Assembly: GCA_021787735.1 (NCBI GenBank)
Contig: JAJYLL010000013.1
Coordinates: 1 to 64,000, forward strand
DNA length: 64,000 bases
From: Acidobacteriota bacterium
Lineage (GTDB): Bacteria; Acidobacteriota; Terriglobia; UBA7540
Reading direction: 5' to 3'
A model generated the notes under the pieces. It was given only the letters and a program-made list of their open reading frames with translations. It searched no databases and had not been told where the DNA came from. Made by a program: the position numbers and the translations under genes. Of the stretch, positions 26,738 to 35,233 are shown piece after piece; the stretch's first letter is position 1; each line of letters starts with the position of its first letter.

Positions 26738-26766
26738 AGAATAGCATTGCCGCTATTCCTCGTCAA
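26738..26766 (-). promoter_or_regulatory. Promoter of the ilvB-ilvN-ilvC unit
   Basis: On the minus strand TTGACG (26766-26761), a 17-base spacer and TATTCT (26743-26738). Start predicted near 26731, giving a leader of about 75 bases; no attenuator-like leader peptide was recognised. Confidence 0.6.
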
Positions 26767-26842
26767 GAGGGAATTCAAAAAGGAAAGGCAACCTGTCCTC
26801 TTCACGAGCTGTGGCTTTCGGGGCTGACCGACCCGTCCCTGG

Positions 26843-28426
26843 CTAAAACCCCAGGGGCGCTTTCAGATATTCCATCCAGAATTGCTCGCGGGCGGCGGGA
26901 GCCAGTGGGATGGGGCCCATTCGGGCGGCGAGCTGCATGGTGGTGAAATTCCCAACGCGGAAAAGCGGCCATTCGGGCAGGCCTTTCCCGTTGGGATTGC
27001 CGGTCTTCGCAAAGTCAGTCCAATAAGAATACATCTCGCGCGCCGCGCGCCAATCCGAGGGCTGCCAGGGACGATCCATCAGCGCGAGATTGTCAAACAC
27101 GTAGGGCAGTTCGGATGAGTGGAACACACCGTACTCGGGGTGCTGGGGCCAGGGAATTTTCTGATTAAAGTAATAGGTGTAAACCTGCGGACTCAAGCTT
27201 GTTTGCTGCACGCCCCACTTATAGAGCGAAACGCGGGCGCGGTCCTGCAAGGCGGAGCGGATGGCAGCGGCGGCCTGCAGATCATCTCCGGCCGGGTAAA
27301 GCTTCTCGCATTCAGAGGCCTTAGCCTCGCAAGTCTCCCGCATCGTCTTGTGGTAATCCTTCAACGTAACATCTGGCGCCGGTCCGTTGCCGTAGTAACC
27401 GATTCCGATATCTTCCGCGACCATGCCATTGATCACGGTAACCTCGTGCTCGGGATGCCAGCCCGCGCGGATAACCCAGCCATCCTCGATGGGCGCCCAC
27501 CGCGCGCGTCCCGAATCCTTAATGATTCTTTCGGCCGGCAGGGCGCGGAGTTGATCGATTAATTGCGCACCAAGACGGCTGGCGACCTCCTGCCCCTGCT
27601 TTTCGGCGGCGGCCAGTGATCGCTCGCCTGTGATCATTTTCGCGGGTATCACGGCCGGGCCGCTCATGATGATGGCCCTCTCAAACAGGCCGCGTGCCAG
27701 AGGCGACTGCATCAGCAGCCAGACGCTGCCTGCTCCGGCCGATTGGCCGAAGATGGTCACCTGGCGCGGGTCACCTCCGAAAGCGGTGATGTTGCGCTGC
27801 ACCCACTGGAGCGCGGCAATCTGGTCGAGCAAGCCGTAATTACCGGAGGAATGATGCGGCGATTCTGCGGTCAACCCCGGATAGGCGAAAAAGCCAAAGA
27901 CTCCCACGCGATAGTTGGCGCTGACCACCACCACGCCTTTGCGGGCCAGTGCCGCGCCATCGTAAATCTCCACGCTGCCGGCCCCGCTGGTAAACCCTCC
28001 GCCGTAAATCCATACCATCACCGGGAGCAAAGTCTTCGGCCGCTTCGCCGTGGTCCAGACGTTCAGGTAAAGGCAATCTTCGCTGGGCTGCATTTTGGAT
28101 AGGAACACGCGCGTCCATGGGCCCAGTCGCTCGGGCGATTTGCTCTGCATGCAGGGCGCGCCGAAACTGTCGGCTTTGCGGACGCCTTGCCAAGCGGCAG
28201 GCGCTTGCGGCGGCTGCCAGCGCAGCTTGCCCACCGGCGGCGCGGCAAACGGAATCCCTTTGAAAACCTCTTGGCCATGGCTCAGCGCTACTCCGGAGAC
28301 GAGGCCGCTCTTGGTGCGGATTGCATGCGTTTGCGCCAATGCCAGCGCAGGCACGCAGAAGAGAATTGCCAGCAAAGCGGTGCAGAGTTTTCCTTCTGTA
28401 ACGTGAGTACTTCTGGATCTGTTCAT
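26843..28426 (-). CDS. Secreted type-B carboxylesterase
   Basis: The 527-aa hydrolase starts with a signal peptide (MNRSRSTHVTEGKLCTALLA..., ending LALA). It has the type-B layout: SEDCLYLNVWTT near the N-terminal third, oxyanion MVWIYGGGFTSGAGS, the nucleophile elbow FGQSAGAGS (about residue 225; the usual Glu before Ser is Gln), and a C-terminal catalytic His region around the segment GVFHSSELPYVF. It hydrolyses carboxylic esters; the natural substrate is unknown. AAGGA lies seven bases before the ATG. It stands upstream of a separate ilvB promoter and is not part of the ilv unit. Confidence 0.9.
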   Translation of the reverse strand: MNRSRSTHVTEGKLCTALLAILFCVPALALAQTHAIRTKSGLVSGVALSHGQEVFKGIPFAAPPVGKLRWQPPQAPAAWQGVRKADSFGAPCMQSKSPERLGPWTRVFLSKMQPSEDCLYLNVWTTAKRPKTLLPVMVWIYGGGFTSGAGSVEIYDGAALARKGVVVVSANYRVGVFGFFAYPGLTAESPHHSSGNYGLLDQIAALQWVQRNITAFGGDPRQVTIFGQSAGAGSVWLLMQSPLARGLFERAIIMSGPAVIPAKMITGERSLAAAEKQGQEVASRLGAQLIDQLRALPAERIIKDSGRARWAPIEDGWVIRAGWHPEHEVTVINGMVAEDIGIGYYGNGPAPDVTLKDYHKTMRETCEAKASECEKLYPAGDDLQAAAAIRSALQDRARVSLYKWGVQQTSLSPQVYTYYFNQKIPWPQHPEYGVFHSSELPYVFDNLALMDRPWQPSDWRAAREMYSYWTDFAKTGNPNGKGLPEWPLFRVGNFTTMQLAARMGPIPLAPAAREQFWMEYLKAPLGF

Positions 28427-28523
28427 GGATTTATCCTTCCCCCTGCCGCATGCTTTTTTAGGGTTATAAGCCGGAGACTCTGAAGCCCACAGACTCTATG
28501 TTTCTACCTCTATCCGCTCCTTG

Positions 28524-29522
28524 CTACCAGATCGAGAGTGGGGAAGTTGCCAGAAAACGCGCGTCTCCTACTCGGCCTCCAGTCATATCTGAACGGGTAG
28601 GCAATGTAGCCTGCCCAGGCGGCTCACTTACACAGCGATAGGCCCAGTAATTCCCCCAGCCGCGCTTAACGAACGCCGCGACGTTACCGTTGTAGGCGAT
28701 GCGGAAGGCTTTGTTCCTCCCAAACTCGGAACTCGTCCACCAGTAGATGACGGGTGAGTGAGGGTTCCAGAGCGGCGAGTCCTTATTGGGTGTGACGCGG
28801 TATCGTGCCCGATCGCGGGCTGGGTCCCACGTCCCGCCGGCGTTGCGTCCACGATAAACCATCGACCGGACCGCTTCATCAATAGTTGGCAGGCGCCATA
28901 GGTCTTGCGGTTTGCTTGAGATTGAGCGGCCATCCGCACTCAAGCACGTGCAAACATGCTGAGCCTGCCACCAGGAAGCATAGTGAGAAGGCCACCCGGG
29001 TCCCTCAGGCGCCCATACCAACTCTACGCCATTCCCCACGACGAGTCTCATTCCGTGGTTCCCGTCGTCATATCGATTGACTGCCCGCCAGCCAGGATAA
29101 ACGCCACAGACAACCGCCGTAAGGATGGGCAGGCAGATTACCGCACGCAATGCCCAAACCCGGGGATGCGGGCTCCCAAAGTGAAAGAGGATGCCCAAAA
29201 TGAGAAGCGGGATTGCAATCAGAATCACACCTGCTGCGTTGGGGTGGGAAAAGAGGGCAATAGCGATGGCCAAGCCAAAGACCGGCAGGGCAGACCTGCG
29301 CCAACGAAGTGCGATGGCGCTTGCTGCAACCACAACGATCATTGGGGCGAGGTACCGCCCAAACATCACCGCGAGGTCCTTCCACAGGCTGGTGAACCAC
29401 CAGCCTTCGAAAAAGTTTTCGACGCTCCCCCAGAAACCCCAGATTCCGGAGAAGAGGACGGAGACTGAAACCCCCAACCATCCAAGAATCTCTTGCCGCC
29501 TTGGCGTCAACAAGCTTCTCAT
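28524..29522 (-). CDS. Membrane protein with C-terminal DUF1566/Lcl-like domain
   Basis: The 332-aa product has four or five hydrophobic segments in residues 10-150 and then a globular domain with LWRLPTIDEAVRSMVYRG, YWWTSSEFGRNKAFRIAYN and WAYRCVS. That is the signature of the DUF1566/Lcl C-terminal fold found in many exported proteins. The domain should lie outside the cytoplasm. GGAGG sits only three bases before the ATG, a tight spacing. A second frame on the same strand (29595 down to about 29480) also reads plausibly, so the 5' end may be frameshifted or follow a gene relic. No enzymatic role can be given. Confidence 0.6.
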   Translation of the reverse strand: MRSLLTPRRQEILGWLGVSVSVLFSGIWGFWGSVENFFEGWWFTSLWKDLAVMFGRYLAPMIVVVAASAIALRWRRSALPVFGLAIAIALFSHPNAAGVILIAIPLLILGILFHFGSPHPRVWALRAVICLPILTAVVCGVYPGWRAVNRYDDGNHGMRLVVGNGVELVWAPEGPGWPSHYASWWQAQHVCTCLSADGRSISSKPQDLWRLPTIDEAVRSMVYRGRNAGGTWDPARDRARYRVTPNKDSPLWNPHSPVIYWWTSSEFGRNKAFRIAYNGNVAAFVKRGWGNYWAYRCVSEPPGQATLPTRSDMTGGRVGDARFLATSPLSIW

Positions 29523-29755
29523 AGGCCTCCAGCGAGTCGGGAATAGGCCAGTTGCCGGGTCTTTGGTGAAGATCGACCCATGACTTCCCTCGCACTCAAC
29601 TGCAACCCGGGGTTGCCCTTAATGCACCACAAGTGAGCAGGACTCTGGAGGCGAACATCCATTCCTAAGCAGCACGAACCTCCGGTTTTCAGGTCCACGA
29701 CTCTTCTCTGATGTCGATGGCAACCGCTAGGAACCCGCATCATATTCCATTCCCG
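29523..29755 (-). other. Possible degraded coding sequence
   Basis: The minus strand holds overlapping frames that look partly protein-like: one opening at 29743 and closing at 29519, and a GTG-initiated one from 29595 running on into the DUF1566-like gene. Neither has a ribosome site, and I recognise no family. Remnant or chance. Confidence 0.2.
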
Positions 29756-30331
29756 CTAGTCAAATTTCGATCCGCATTGTTTGCAGAACAAATTGGCGGC
29801 GGCATTTTGCGTACCACATTGAGTGCAGAACTTAGTGTCTCCAGTGGTAAGAGGCGAAGCCATTCGATCGCCCTTGCCGGCCATGAGCGAATAAATGCTG
29901 GTCCCAACAGCCGACAGCAGGAAAGCCAGGCAAAGATAGTAGCCTGCTCCGTAGCTGACTTGAATGACTCCTCCACCTTGCCTGAGCGCGTCGCCGTCAA
30001 GCTTCGATTTCAGGGCCACCAGCAGGATTACACCCAGAGCCGCCAGCGCTGCCGAACCAACGCCCCACTTTTTTCCTCTCAGAAAACTCAGCACCAAGGC
30101 CGCAAGGACGGAGAGAAGCGCCACGGTTGCCAGAGGTTCCGCGTCAACCTTGTGTTCTTTCGGCGGGCCGAACGCCTGAGGCTGTTGGATTCTTGTCCCG
30201 GTCGCCAGCTGGATGCCGCTGAAGCTGGCCACGGTTTGTCCCTGGCAGGAGAACGTCACGAAGGGAAGGAAAAAACAGACCAGTGCCAAAACGAAAGCTG
30301 CTGGAGAAAGTTTTTTTACGACGTCCTTCAT
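29756..30331 (-). CDS. Membrane protein with C-terminal zinc ribbon
   Basis: The 191-aa protein begins with a hydrophobic segment (AAFVLALVCFFLPFVTFSC) and has three more at about 66-86, 92-106 and 125-150. It closes with a zinc ribbon, FCTQCGTQNAAANLFCKQCG (two CxxC pairs). Similar zinc-ribbon membrane proteins are common and mostly uncharacterised. GAGGTGG is seven or eight bases before the ATG. It lies 84 bases after deoC on the same strand; no functional link is evident. Confidence 0.7.
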   Translation of the reverse strand: MKDVVKKLSPAAFVLALVCFFLPFVTFSCQGQTVASFSGIQLATGTRIQQPQAFGPPKEHKVDAEPLATVALLSVLAALVLSFLRGKKWGVGSAALAALGVILLVALKSKLDGDALRQGGGVIQVSYGAGYYLCLAFLLSAVGTSIYSLMAGKGDRMASPLTTGDTKFCTQCGTQNAAANLFCKQCGSKFD

Positions 30332-30414
30332 TCGGCACCACCTCTTGAAGATCCTTCTTTATCCTTCATCCTTCTGACTTCCGACTACCGGTTTCAACAA
30401 GTCCTTAATCCTGC

Positions 30415-31095
30415 TTATCCCAACCGCCGCTCGCACTCGTCCAGAATTTCAGCTGTGCGGCTGGCGCCCACGCGCGTGACGCCCAGGGCGCGAACTTCCA
30501 GCAATTTGTCGAGCGTGCGAACGCCTCCTGCGGCTTTCACCTGCACGTGCGCCGGGGAGTGCCGTCGCATCAGTTCCAGGTCTTCGATGGTTGCGCCGCC
30601 CGTGCCGTATCCGGTTGAAGTCTTCACCCAGTCGGCGCCCAGTTCTCCGCAGATCTCGCACAGCCTGATCTTGTGGTGGTCCTGCAGGTAGCAGTTCTCG
30701 AAGATGACTTTCACCTTCTGGCCGCGGCCGTGCGTCACGTCGATCACTGCGCCAATGTCCTGCCGCACGTAGTCCCAATCCTCGCTCAGAACCTTGCTGA
30801 TGTTCACGACCATGTCGAGTTCCTGGCCGCCGTCGTCGAGCGCGCGTTCGGCTTCGGCAACTTTCACCGCCGTGGTGTGGCCTCCATGCGGAAAGCCGAT
30901 GGTGGTGCTCGCCTTCACCGTGCTGCCCTTTAGAATCTCCGCGCAGCGGCTCAACGCGCAAGGCATGATGCAGACGCTCGCGCAGTCGTAATCAAGCGCC
31001 AGCCGGCAACCCTGCTCAAGCTGGCTCGCCGTCAGCGTGGGATTAAGCAGAGAATGGTCAATCGTCTTTGCGATGTCGTGATAGGTGTAGTCCAT
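30415..31095 (-). CDS. deoC: Deoxyribose-phosphate aldolase
   Basis: The 226-aa class I aldolase splits 2-deoxyribose 5-phosphate into glyceraldehyde 3-phosphate and acetaldehyde during nucleoside catabolism. The Schiff-base Lys158 lies in DWVKTSTGYGTGGAT; the accessory Lys187 is in VQVKAAGGVRT and Asp94 in ELDMVVN. Length is normal for the short bacterial form. AGGA lies eight bases before the ATG. It is flanked by a secreted SGNH hydrolase and a zinc-ribbon protein, so no deo operon is formed here. Confidence 0.95.
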   Translation of the reverse strand: MDYTYHDIAKTIDHSLLNPTLTASQLEQGCRLALDYDCASVCIMPCALSRCAEILKGSTVKASTTIGFPHGGHTTAVKVAEAERALDDGGQELDMVVNISKVLSEDWDYVRQDIGAVIDVTHGRGQKVKVIFENCYLQDHHKIRLCEICGELGADWVKTSTGYGTGGATIEDLELMRRHSPAHVQVKAAGGVRTLDKLLEVRALGVTRVGASRTAEILDECERRLG

Positions 31096-31176
31096 GAATT
31101 GCTTCCTGATAAGAGCGTTCTTTGATTACCTGACGTTGGCCCGCGCTTCGCTTTCCGGACAGGCACGGCGCGCGAT

Positions 31177-32568
31177 CTACTGCGCCACCAACTCGTAATG
31201 ATGCGGCTTCGGCTGGGCGGCAGCGTGAGCTTCGTCCACCAGGGTGTTCTGCCACTGCTCCAGGTTGGCCAGCATCTGGTTGATGCTCTGCGTGGTGTCC
31301 GGCACAGGGTCAATCCGCAGCGGAACCTGGATGCCGCGCCATCCATAGAAGCGCACGTCAACGCGGTGCCACACCAGCGTCAGCACCTTGTTGGCCTGCT
31401 GCATCATGGGCGTATCGTAGCGCGCAAGGTTGATTCCCTCGGCCAGTTGCGCTTTGCTGAAGGTGCCCACCGTGGATCCGTCAATCTTCAGCGCGTACTT
31501 TGCCGCCGCGAGGCCCGCCACCTTCAGAGTTTCCGAGTCCAGGTTTTCGTACATGTGGGTCAGCCGTGCCACCAGTTGCGCCAGCGGATTGATTTCCGTT
31601 CCCTCAAGCGGCGGCAGTTTCCAGAAGATCTCTGGCCCATGGTTGCCAAACGGATCGGGCGGAAACTGCGGCCATTTGGTTGTGTGCAGCGTCATGACGG
31701 GATAGGGCAGCGCCTTGTCGGTCTGGGTCCACGTGATGTTCTGCCCGGAGGCCATGAGACCGCTCACCTCGGTATTCGCAGAATCTTCTACTTTTCCGCT
31801 TGCGTTGATTGCCACGCGAGTCACCGTTGCGGGCGCGTTCCAGGCTTTCAGCAGAACCTGGGCCATGGCCAGTTCGCCGCTGGCGCCAGGATGGACGCGG
31901 CCCGGAATAATTTTCGCCGCCAGTGACGGGTCAATCTTCTGGGCTTCTTCCATCAGTTTCACCATCGGCGTGTTGAAGTCCACCACCATCAGGTGGTGCT
32001 CGGCGGCAAGCTCGCGCACGAATTTGCAATAGTGCAGCAGCGTTGAATTGTAGCCTCCCGGCTTGTTGTCCGGATTGCTTGGGTAGGAAGGAGTCTGGGT
32101 CACGTCGTCCCATGGCGATGGCTCTATCAGCACAATCTTCACGCCGGGCAGGTGCGATTGCATCTGCTGGATGATGTACCGGTATCCTTTGACGTAGGTG
32201 TCGAATATCGACTGGTCAAACGGCCTGTAGCTGGCGTCATTCATGCCCAGCATGATGGTGATAACGTCCGGCTTGAAAGGGAACACGTCGCGTTCGAGGC
32301 TCTCGTTTTCCGAACTGACGGCCCAATTGCCGGTAACCCGCGCGCCGCCCACCGCGGAATCGACGAATTTCACCTTCAGGTTGGGAAACCGCGTGCGCAC
32401 GTAGGTTTCAATCGCCACGGGATAGTACCGCTGCTCGGTGATGCTGTCGCCATAGAAGAGCACGCGCTGGCCGTCATGAAGATAAAAATTCTTCGCCGCC
32501 GCCGAGCCTGCCTGGGCAGTCCCCAAAATAAGAACAACCAATGCAAATTGCCACCTGGAAAGTTTCAT
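31177..32568 (-). CDS. Secreted SGNH/GDSL hydrolase
   Basis: The 463-aa protein has a signal peptide (MKLSRWQFALVVLILGTAQA...) and an SGNH domain at about 25-240: block I FYGDSITEQ with the nucleophile Ser, a Gly block in FVDSAVGGARVTGNW, Asn in ITIMLGMNDASY, and the Asp/His region PGRVHPGASG. The C-terminal 220 residues are beta-rich and not recognised; they contain LEGTEINPLAQLVARL and VLTLVWHRVDVRFYGW. Such enzymes deacylate polysaccharides or lipids. GAGGAGG is five bases before the ATG at 32568, preferred over 32628. Part of the secreted-hydrolase neighbourhood at 26.8-39.7 kb. Confidence 0.85.
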   Translation of the reverse strand: MKLSRWQFALVVLILGTAQAGSAAAKNFYLHDGQRVLFYGDSITEQRYYPVAIETYVRTRFPNLKVKFVDSAVGGARVTGNWAVSSENESLERDVFPFKPDVITIMLGMNDASYRPFDQSIFDTYVKGYRYIIQQMQSHLPGVKIVLIEPSPWDDVTQTPSYPSNPDNKPGGYNSTLLHYCKFVRELAAEHHLMVVDFNTPMVKLMEEAQKIDPSLAAKIIPGRVHPGASGELAMAQVLLKAWNAPATVTRVAINASGKVEDSANTEVSGLMASGQNITWTQTDKALPYPVMTLHTTKWPQFPPDPFGNHGPEIFWKLPPLEGTEINPLAQLVARLTHMYENLDSETLKVAGLAAAKYALKIDGSTVGTFSKAQLAEGINLARYDTPMMQQANKVLTLVWHRVDVRFYGWRGIQVPLRIDPVPDTTQSINQMLANLEQWQNTLVDEAHAAAQPKPHHYELVAQ

Positions 32569-32715
32569 CCCGACCTCCTCGAATTTCGAAAGCCCCGGCA
32601 GAAGACGCCCGGTGAAAACCGCAAGCATTCTATCACCAAGAGTCGGGTGTTCCGCATTAGCGGCCTATTCCGGCGGCGGGGTGGCGAGTGGCTATAAGTT
32701 CCCAGCGCAGCCGGT

Positions 32716-33081
32716 CTACCCTTTGACCTTCGCCAGCGGGATAAGTTCTGTAATGCCGCGCGCTTTCAAGTAGTTCTCATCGTTGGCGCGGCCTTCGAGA
32801 ACAACCGCTGGTGTTTTCCCTTGGATAATCAAATCCAGATATGCCTGGGCATATGTCCAATCCGGCGGCCAGGGTTTTTGGGATAGCCCATGATCCGGTA
32901 CCACGAGAGCTGCCGAGCAGACCGGCGCCTCGGGAACTGCCACTGATGCCTGCCATCTTTGCGATGTTCCGAAAGGTGCAGCCCCTTGAGTCTCCTCCGA
33001 TGCATGTTTTCCCGTCATGCGCGGAGAACTCCATCTTGTGGGCAAGAGTCCTTTGCACAACCCGGTGCCTCTCAAGGTCAC
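32716..33081 (-). pseudogene. Probable gene fragment, unrecognised
   Basis: The last 50 codons (about 32716-32870) look like the true C terminus of a protein: PPDWTYAQAYLDLIIQGKTP and onward to ITELIPLAKVKG. The part before it (32880-33080) is Ser/Arg/Pro-rich and reads equally well in another frame, as expected of non-coding DNA. There is no ribosome site, and the frame overlaps the end of the neighbouring gene by four bases. I take it as the tail of a gene whose 5' part was replaced. Family unknown. Confidence 0.3.
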
Positions 33082-34640
33082 CCTCTCCGCATGCGGTTCG
33101 GACGCAAGGTCAGCGTGCCATCGTTATTCAACTTCTGGTGGCAGGCCCACGGAACCGCATATCGCATGCCCTTTACTTCGATCTCCGCCTTGAGCCTCAG
33201 TCCCTGCCATTTTATTCCTTTGGGAAGCACAAACTGCGCCTGCCGAATCTTTCCCGGCAGCGGATATCCTGGGTCCAGACAACCGCTTCGCAAACGAGTT
33301 CCCTCCGGTGTTTCAACGCTCACACGCAGCACGCCCGGAACGCCCGCGATGCCGTCATTCGCAAATCCGATGATCAGGCCACCGTATCCTTCGTCTTCAT
33401 AGCTCCAGATGAACGACGGCCTCACGCGGTAGCCGATCCGGCTGTTGATCCGGTCGAACCATTCGGGAAAAGCCTTGTACCAGCTCATCAGATTCGCCGC
33501 GCTGATGTCGTGGAAATTCCAGAGCGACCAGTAATTGGCCCCGATGTCCATCACGTGCGCAATGATGTTGTCCGAAGGTGAAATGCCTTCTTCCAGCTGG
33601 GCGGAGTCTGCCGGTCTGCCCGGCAGGCCCTGTTCAAGCAACGCAGCAATCCAGGGCGGGCGATTGCTCAATTCCTCGATCTGTTCATTCTCGATAAAGA
33701 TCGTGTCGCTCCGGATCCAGTTGTTGCTGCGAACCGTGCGGTCGAGAACTTCCGAATTTCCAACCCGGCTGAAATCCGGCTGCGTATTGGTAAGCAACGG
33801 AGTCTTTGTAAAATGCTCGAGTTGGACTTCCAGCATATTCACCCATGTCCGCTCGGCCGTCTGATAGTCCGGAAAGGGCGTATTGGTGAATGGCCATGTG
33901 TGGCCTTCGCCCCAGAATCCGTACATGAACGTGTCCATGAACTCAATCAGGGGACTTCCGTTGAATTCAGCCGCCAGCAAGCCAACGAGTTCCTTGAAAG
34001 ACTGTTGGAAGAAAGGATCGGCAAATCGTGGCTGATAGTGCGCGTTCGGATTGTTCTCGCGGTTTGCCCCGGGCCATTTGCCGCCGGTCAGCTTTACCAT
34101 CGGCACCTTGTCGAGGACGAATTGCGGTAGCGCGGGCTCGTGGTAGTCGGGGGCGCTCATCTGGATTCGAAATCCAATGCGCTTGTCATATTTCTTTGAC
34201 AGGTTGAAAACCAGCTTCAGGTAGTCGGGAAAATCAAGCCGCCCCGGACGCGGCTGTACTTCCCGCCATGTCGGGCGAATGTAAAGTTTCTGCCCAAGCG
34301 GAAAGCGGACCAGATCTTCTATCGCCTGCGGAATGTTGTCGGACTTGATCTCCGCCGTACCCATGTCCGCCGTGATGTAGGTTACCAGTCCCTTGCCGTA
34401 GCCGGGCACCACGGCCTCGGAGGGCGTGGTTGTCATCACAACGTCATCATTGGGGATGATGGCCTCAGGAGGGTATTGCGGAAACGGCCCCTGATTCAGC
34501 CGGTCGCGAACCTCCGGCCCTGATCCAAAATCGTACTTGCCCCAATTGTGGGCAGGTACAATGCCGCTGGCAGTCCCGCCGCCAATGCCTGCCGCAGCTG
34601 CCAGCGCGCCGCCGTTCTTCAGGAAGTCTCTGCGATTCAT
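33078..34640 (-). CDS. Tat-exported glycoside-hydrolase-like protein
   Basis: The 520-aa protein begins with a twin-arginine signal (MNRRDFLKNGGALAAAAGIG). The body looks like a TIM barrel of the glycosidase type: KLYIRPTWREVQPRPGRLDF, RIGFRIQMSAPDYHEPALP, LIEFMDTFMYGFWGEGHTW and GANYWSLWNFHD. A beta-sandwich-like C terminus follows. Acidic residues suitable for catalysis are plentiful, but I cannot assign a family or substrate. GGAGG lies 11 bases before the ATG. The final residues RPNRMRRG look like a short artificial extension into the foreign-looking DNA at 32880-33090, so the natural C terminus may be slightly altered. It shares direction with the larger Tat-exported protein upstream. 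Confidence 0.65.
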   Translation of the reverse strand: MNRRDFLKNGGALAAAAGIGGGTASGIVPAHNWGKYDFGSGPEVRDRLNQGPFPQYPPEAIIPNDDVVMTTTPSEAVVPGYGKGLVTYITADMGTAEIKSDNIPQAIEDLVRFPLGQKLYIRPTWREVQPRPGRLDFPDYLKLVFNLSKKYDKRIGFRIQMSAPDYHEPALPQFVLDKVPMVKLTGGKWPGANRENNPNAHYQPRFADPFFQQSFKELVGLLAAEFNGSPLIEFMDTFMYGFWGEGHTWPFTNTPFPDYQTAERTWVNMLEVQLEHFTKTPLLTNTQPDFSRVGNSEVLDRTVRSNNWIRSDTIFIENEQIEELSNRPPWIAALLEQGLPGRPADSAQLEEGISPSDNIIAHVMDIGANYWSLWNFHDISAANLMSWYKAFPEWFDRINSRIGYRVRPSFIWSYEDEGYGGLIIGFANDGIAGVPGVLRVSVETPEGTRLRSGCLDPGYPLPGKIRQAQFVLPKGIKWQGLRLKAEIEVKGMRYAVPWACHQKLNNDGTLTLRPNRMRRG

Positions 34641-34966
34641 AAAGTGATGGCCTCCTTCTACCGTATTGGTTCAGGTTCCGCATGCCGCCGTCCTGCGGGT
34701 GCCACATCCGGCTGCATCCTGGCACGCATGCGGGCACAGAATTGGACCTTGGATACCAAGCTGGAATCATTCCGGACAAAAAACTCCACCTTGGTCAAGG
34801 TCACCCGCTGCAATAACTCTGCCTTTGCGATGCTCCGCCATTCTAACGCCGCTCAGCTTCACTGGCCGCAGACTTTTGAAATCAATTTGCACGCCGGCCA
34901 TGACAATCCTTTGCAGCCGGTGAAAGGCGGGGCTATAATCGCGCCACAAGGGAGCGGCTTCGTCCG
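34641..34966. other. Intergenic region with an orphan promoter
   Basis: Between two minus-strand genes. The only clear signal is the plus-strand promoter at 34911-34939, which points into the decayed VWFA-type gene. Nothing else recognised. Confidence 0.4.
34911..34939 (+). promoter_or_regulatory. Sigma70 promoter of the decayed VWFA-type gene
   Basis: TTGCAG (34911-34916), a 17-base spacer and the consensus TATAAT (34934-34939). The expected start near 34946 is just before the relic's signal-peptide codons. Confidence 0.5.
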
Positions 34967-35233
34967 ATAAGAAGAGTAACCTGTCTGGTTCTTTTCGTTT
35001 TGCTCGCGATTCCAGTTGCGGCCGCCGGCAAGCGGTCCAACGGTGGACGAAAAAGCCTCGAAGTCATCCAGGTACCCACGCCTCTGGTCTAGGTGAACGT
35101 GATTGTCAAGGACCGGCACTGCGAGTTTATGCCGGGTGATAGGTCTCTGGCGGCGTATTGGGAAGAACGACCTGTCACGGAAATCTATATGGTACGTCGC
35201 AAGGTCAAAGTGCCAGAAATGATCATCCGGTTC
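34967..35233 (+). pseudogene. Remnant of an acidobacterial VWFA-related secreted protein
   Basis: Reading from 34967 the frame encodes a signal peptide (RRVTCLVLFVLLAIPVAAA) and then LEVIQVPTPLV, an in-frame TAG at 35090-35092, and VNVIVKDRH...ERPVTEIY. The order VPTPLV-x-VNVIVKD, a short loop, then RPVTEIY is the N-terminal pattern of the acidobacterial VWFA-related family (TIGR03436-like). The first codon is ATA where ATG is expected, the DDF-type loop is scrambled, and the VWA domain is missing because the frame runs into the neighbouring gene's tail near 35234. It is a pseudogene by start loss, nonsense mutation and truncation. Ancestry of this segment is fairly clear; any function is doubtful. 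Confidence 0.65.

Noticed and set aside
32880-33095. Group II intron or transposon end
   Set aside because: A few words recalled intron-encoded protein starts and domain V, but no reverse transcriptase motif, domain V fold or boundary repeats could be found.
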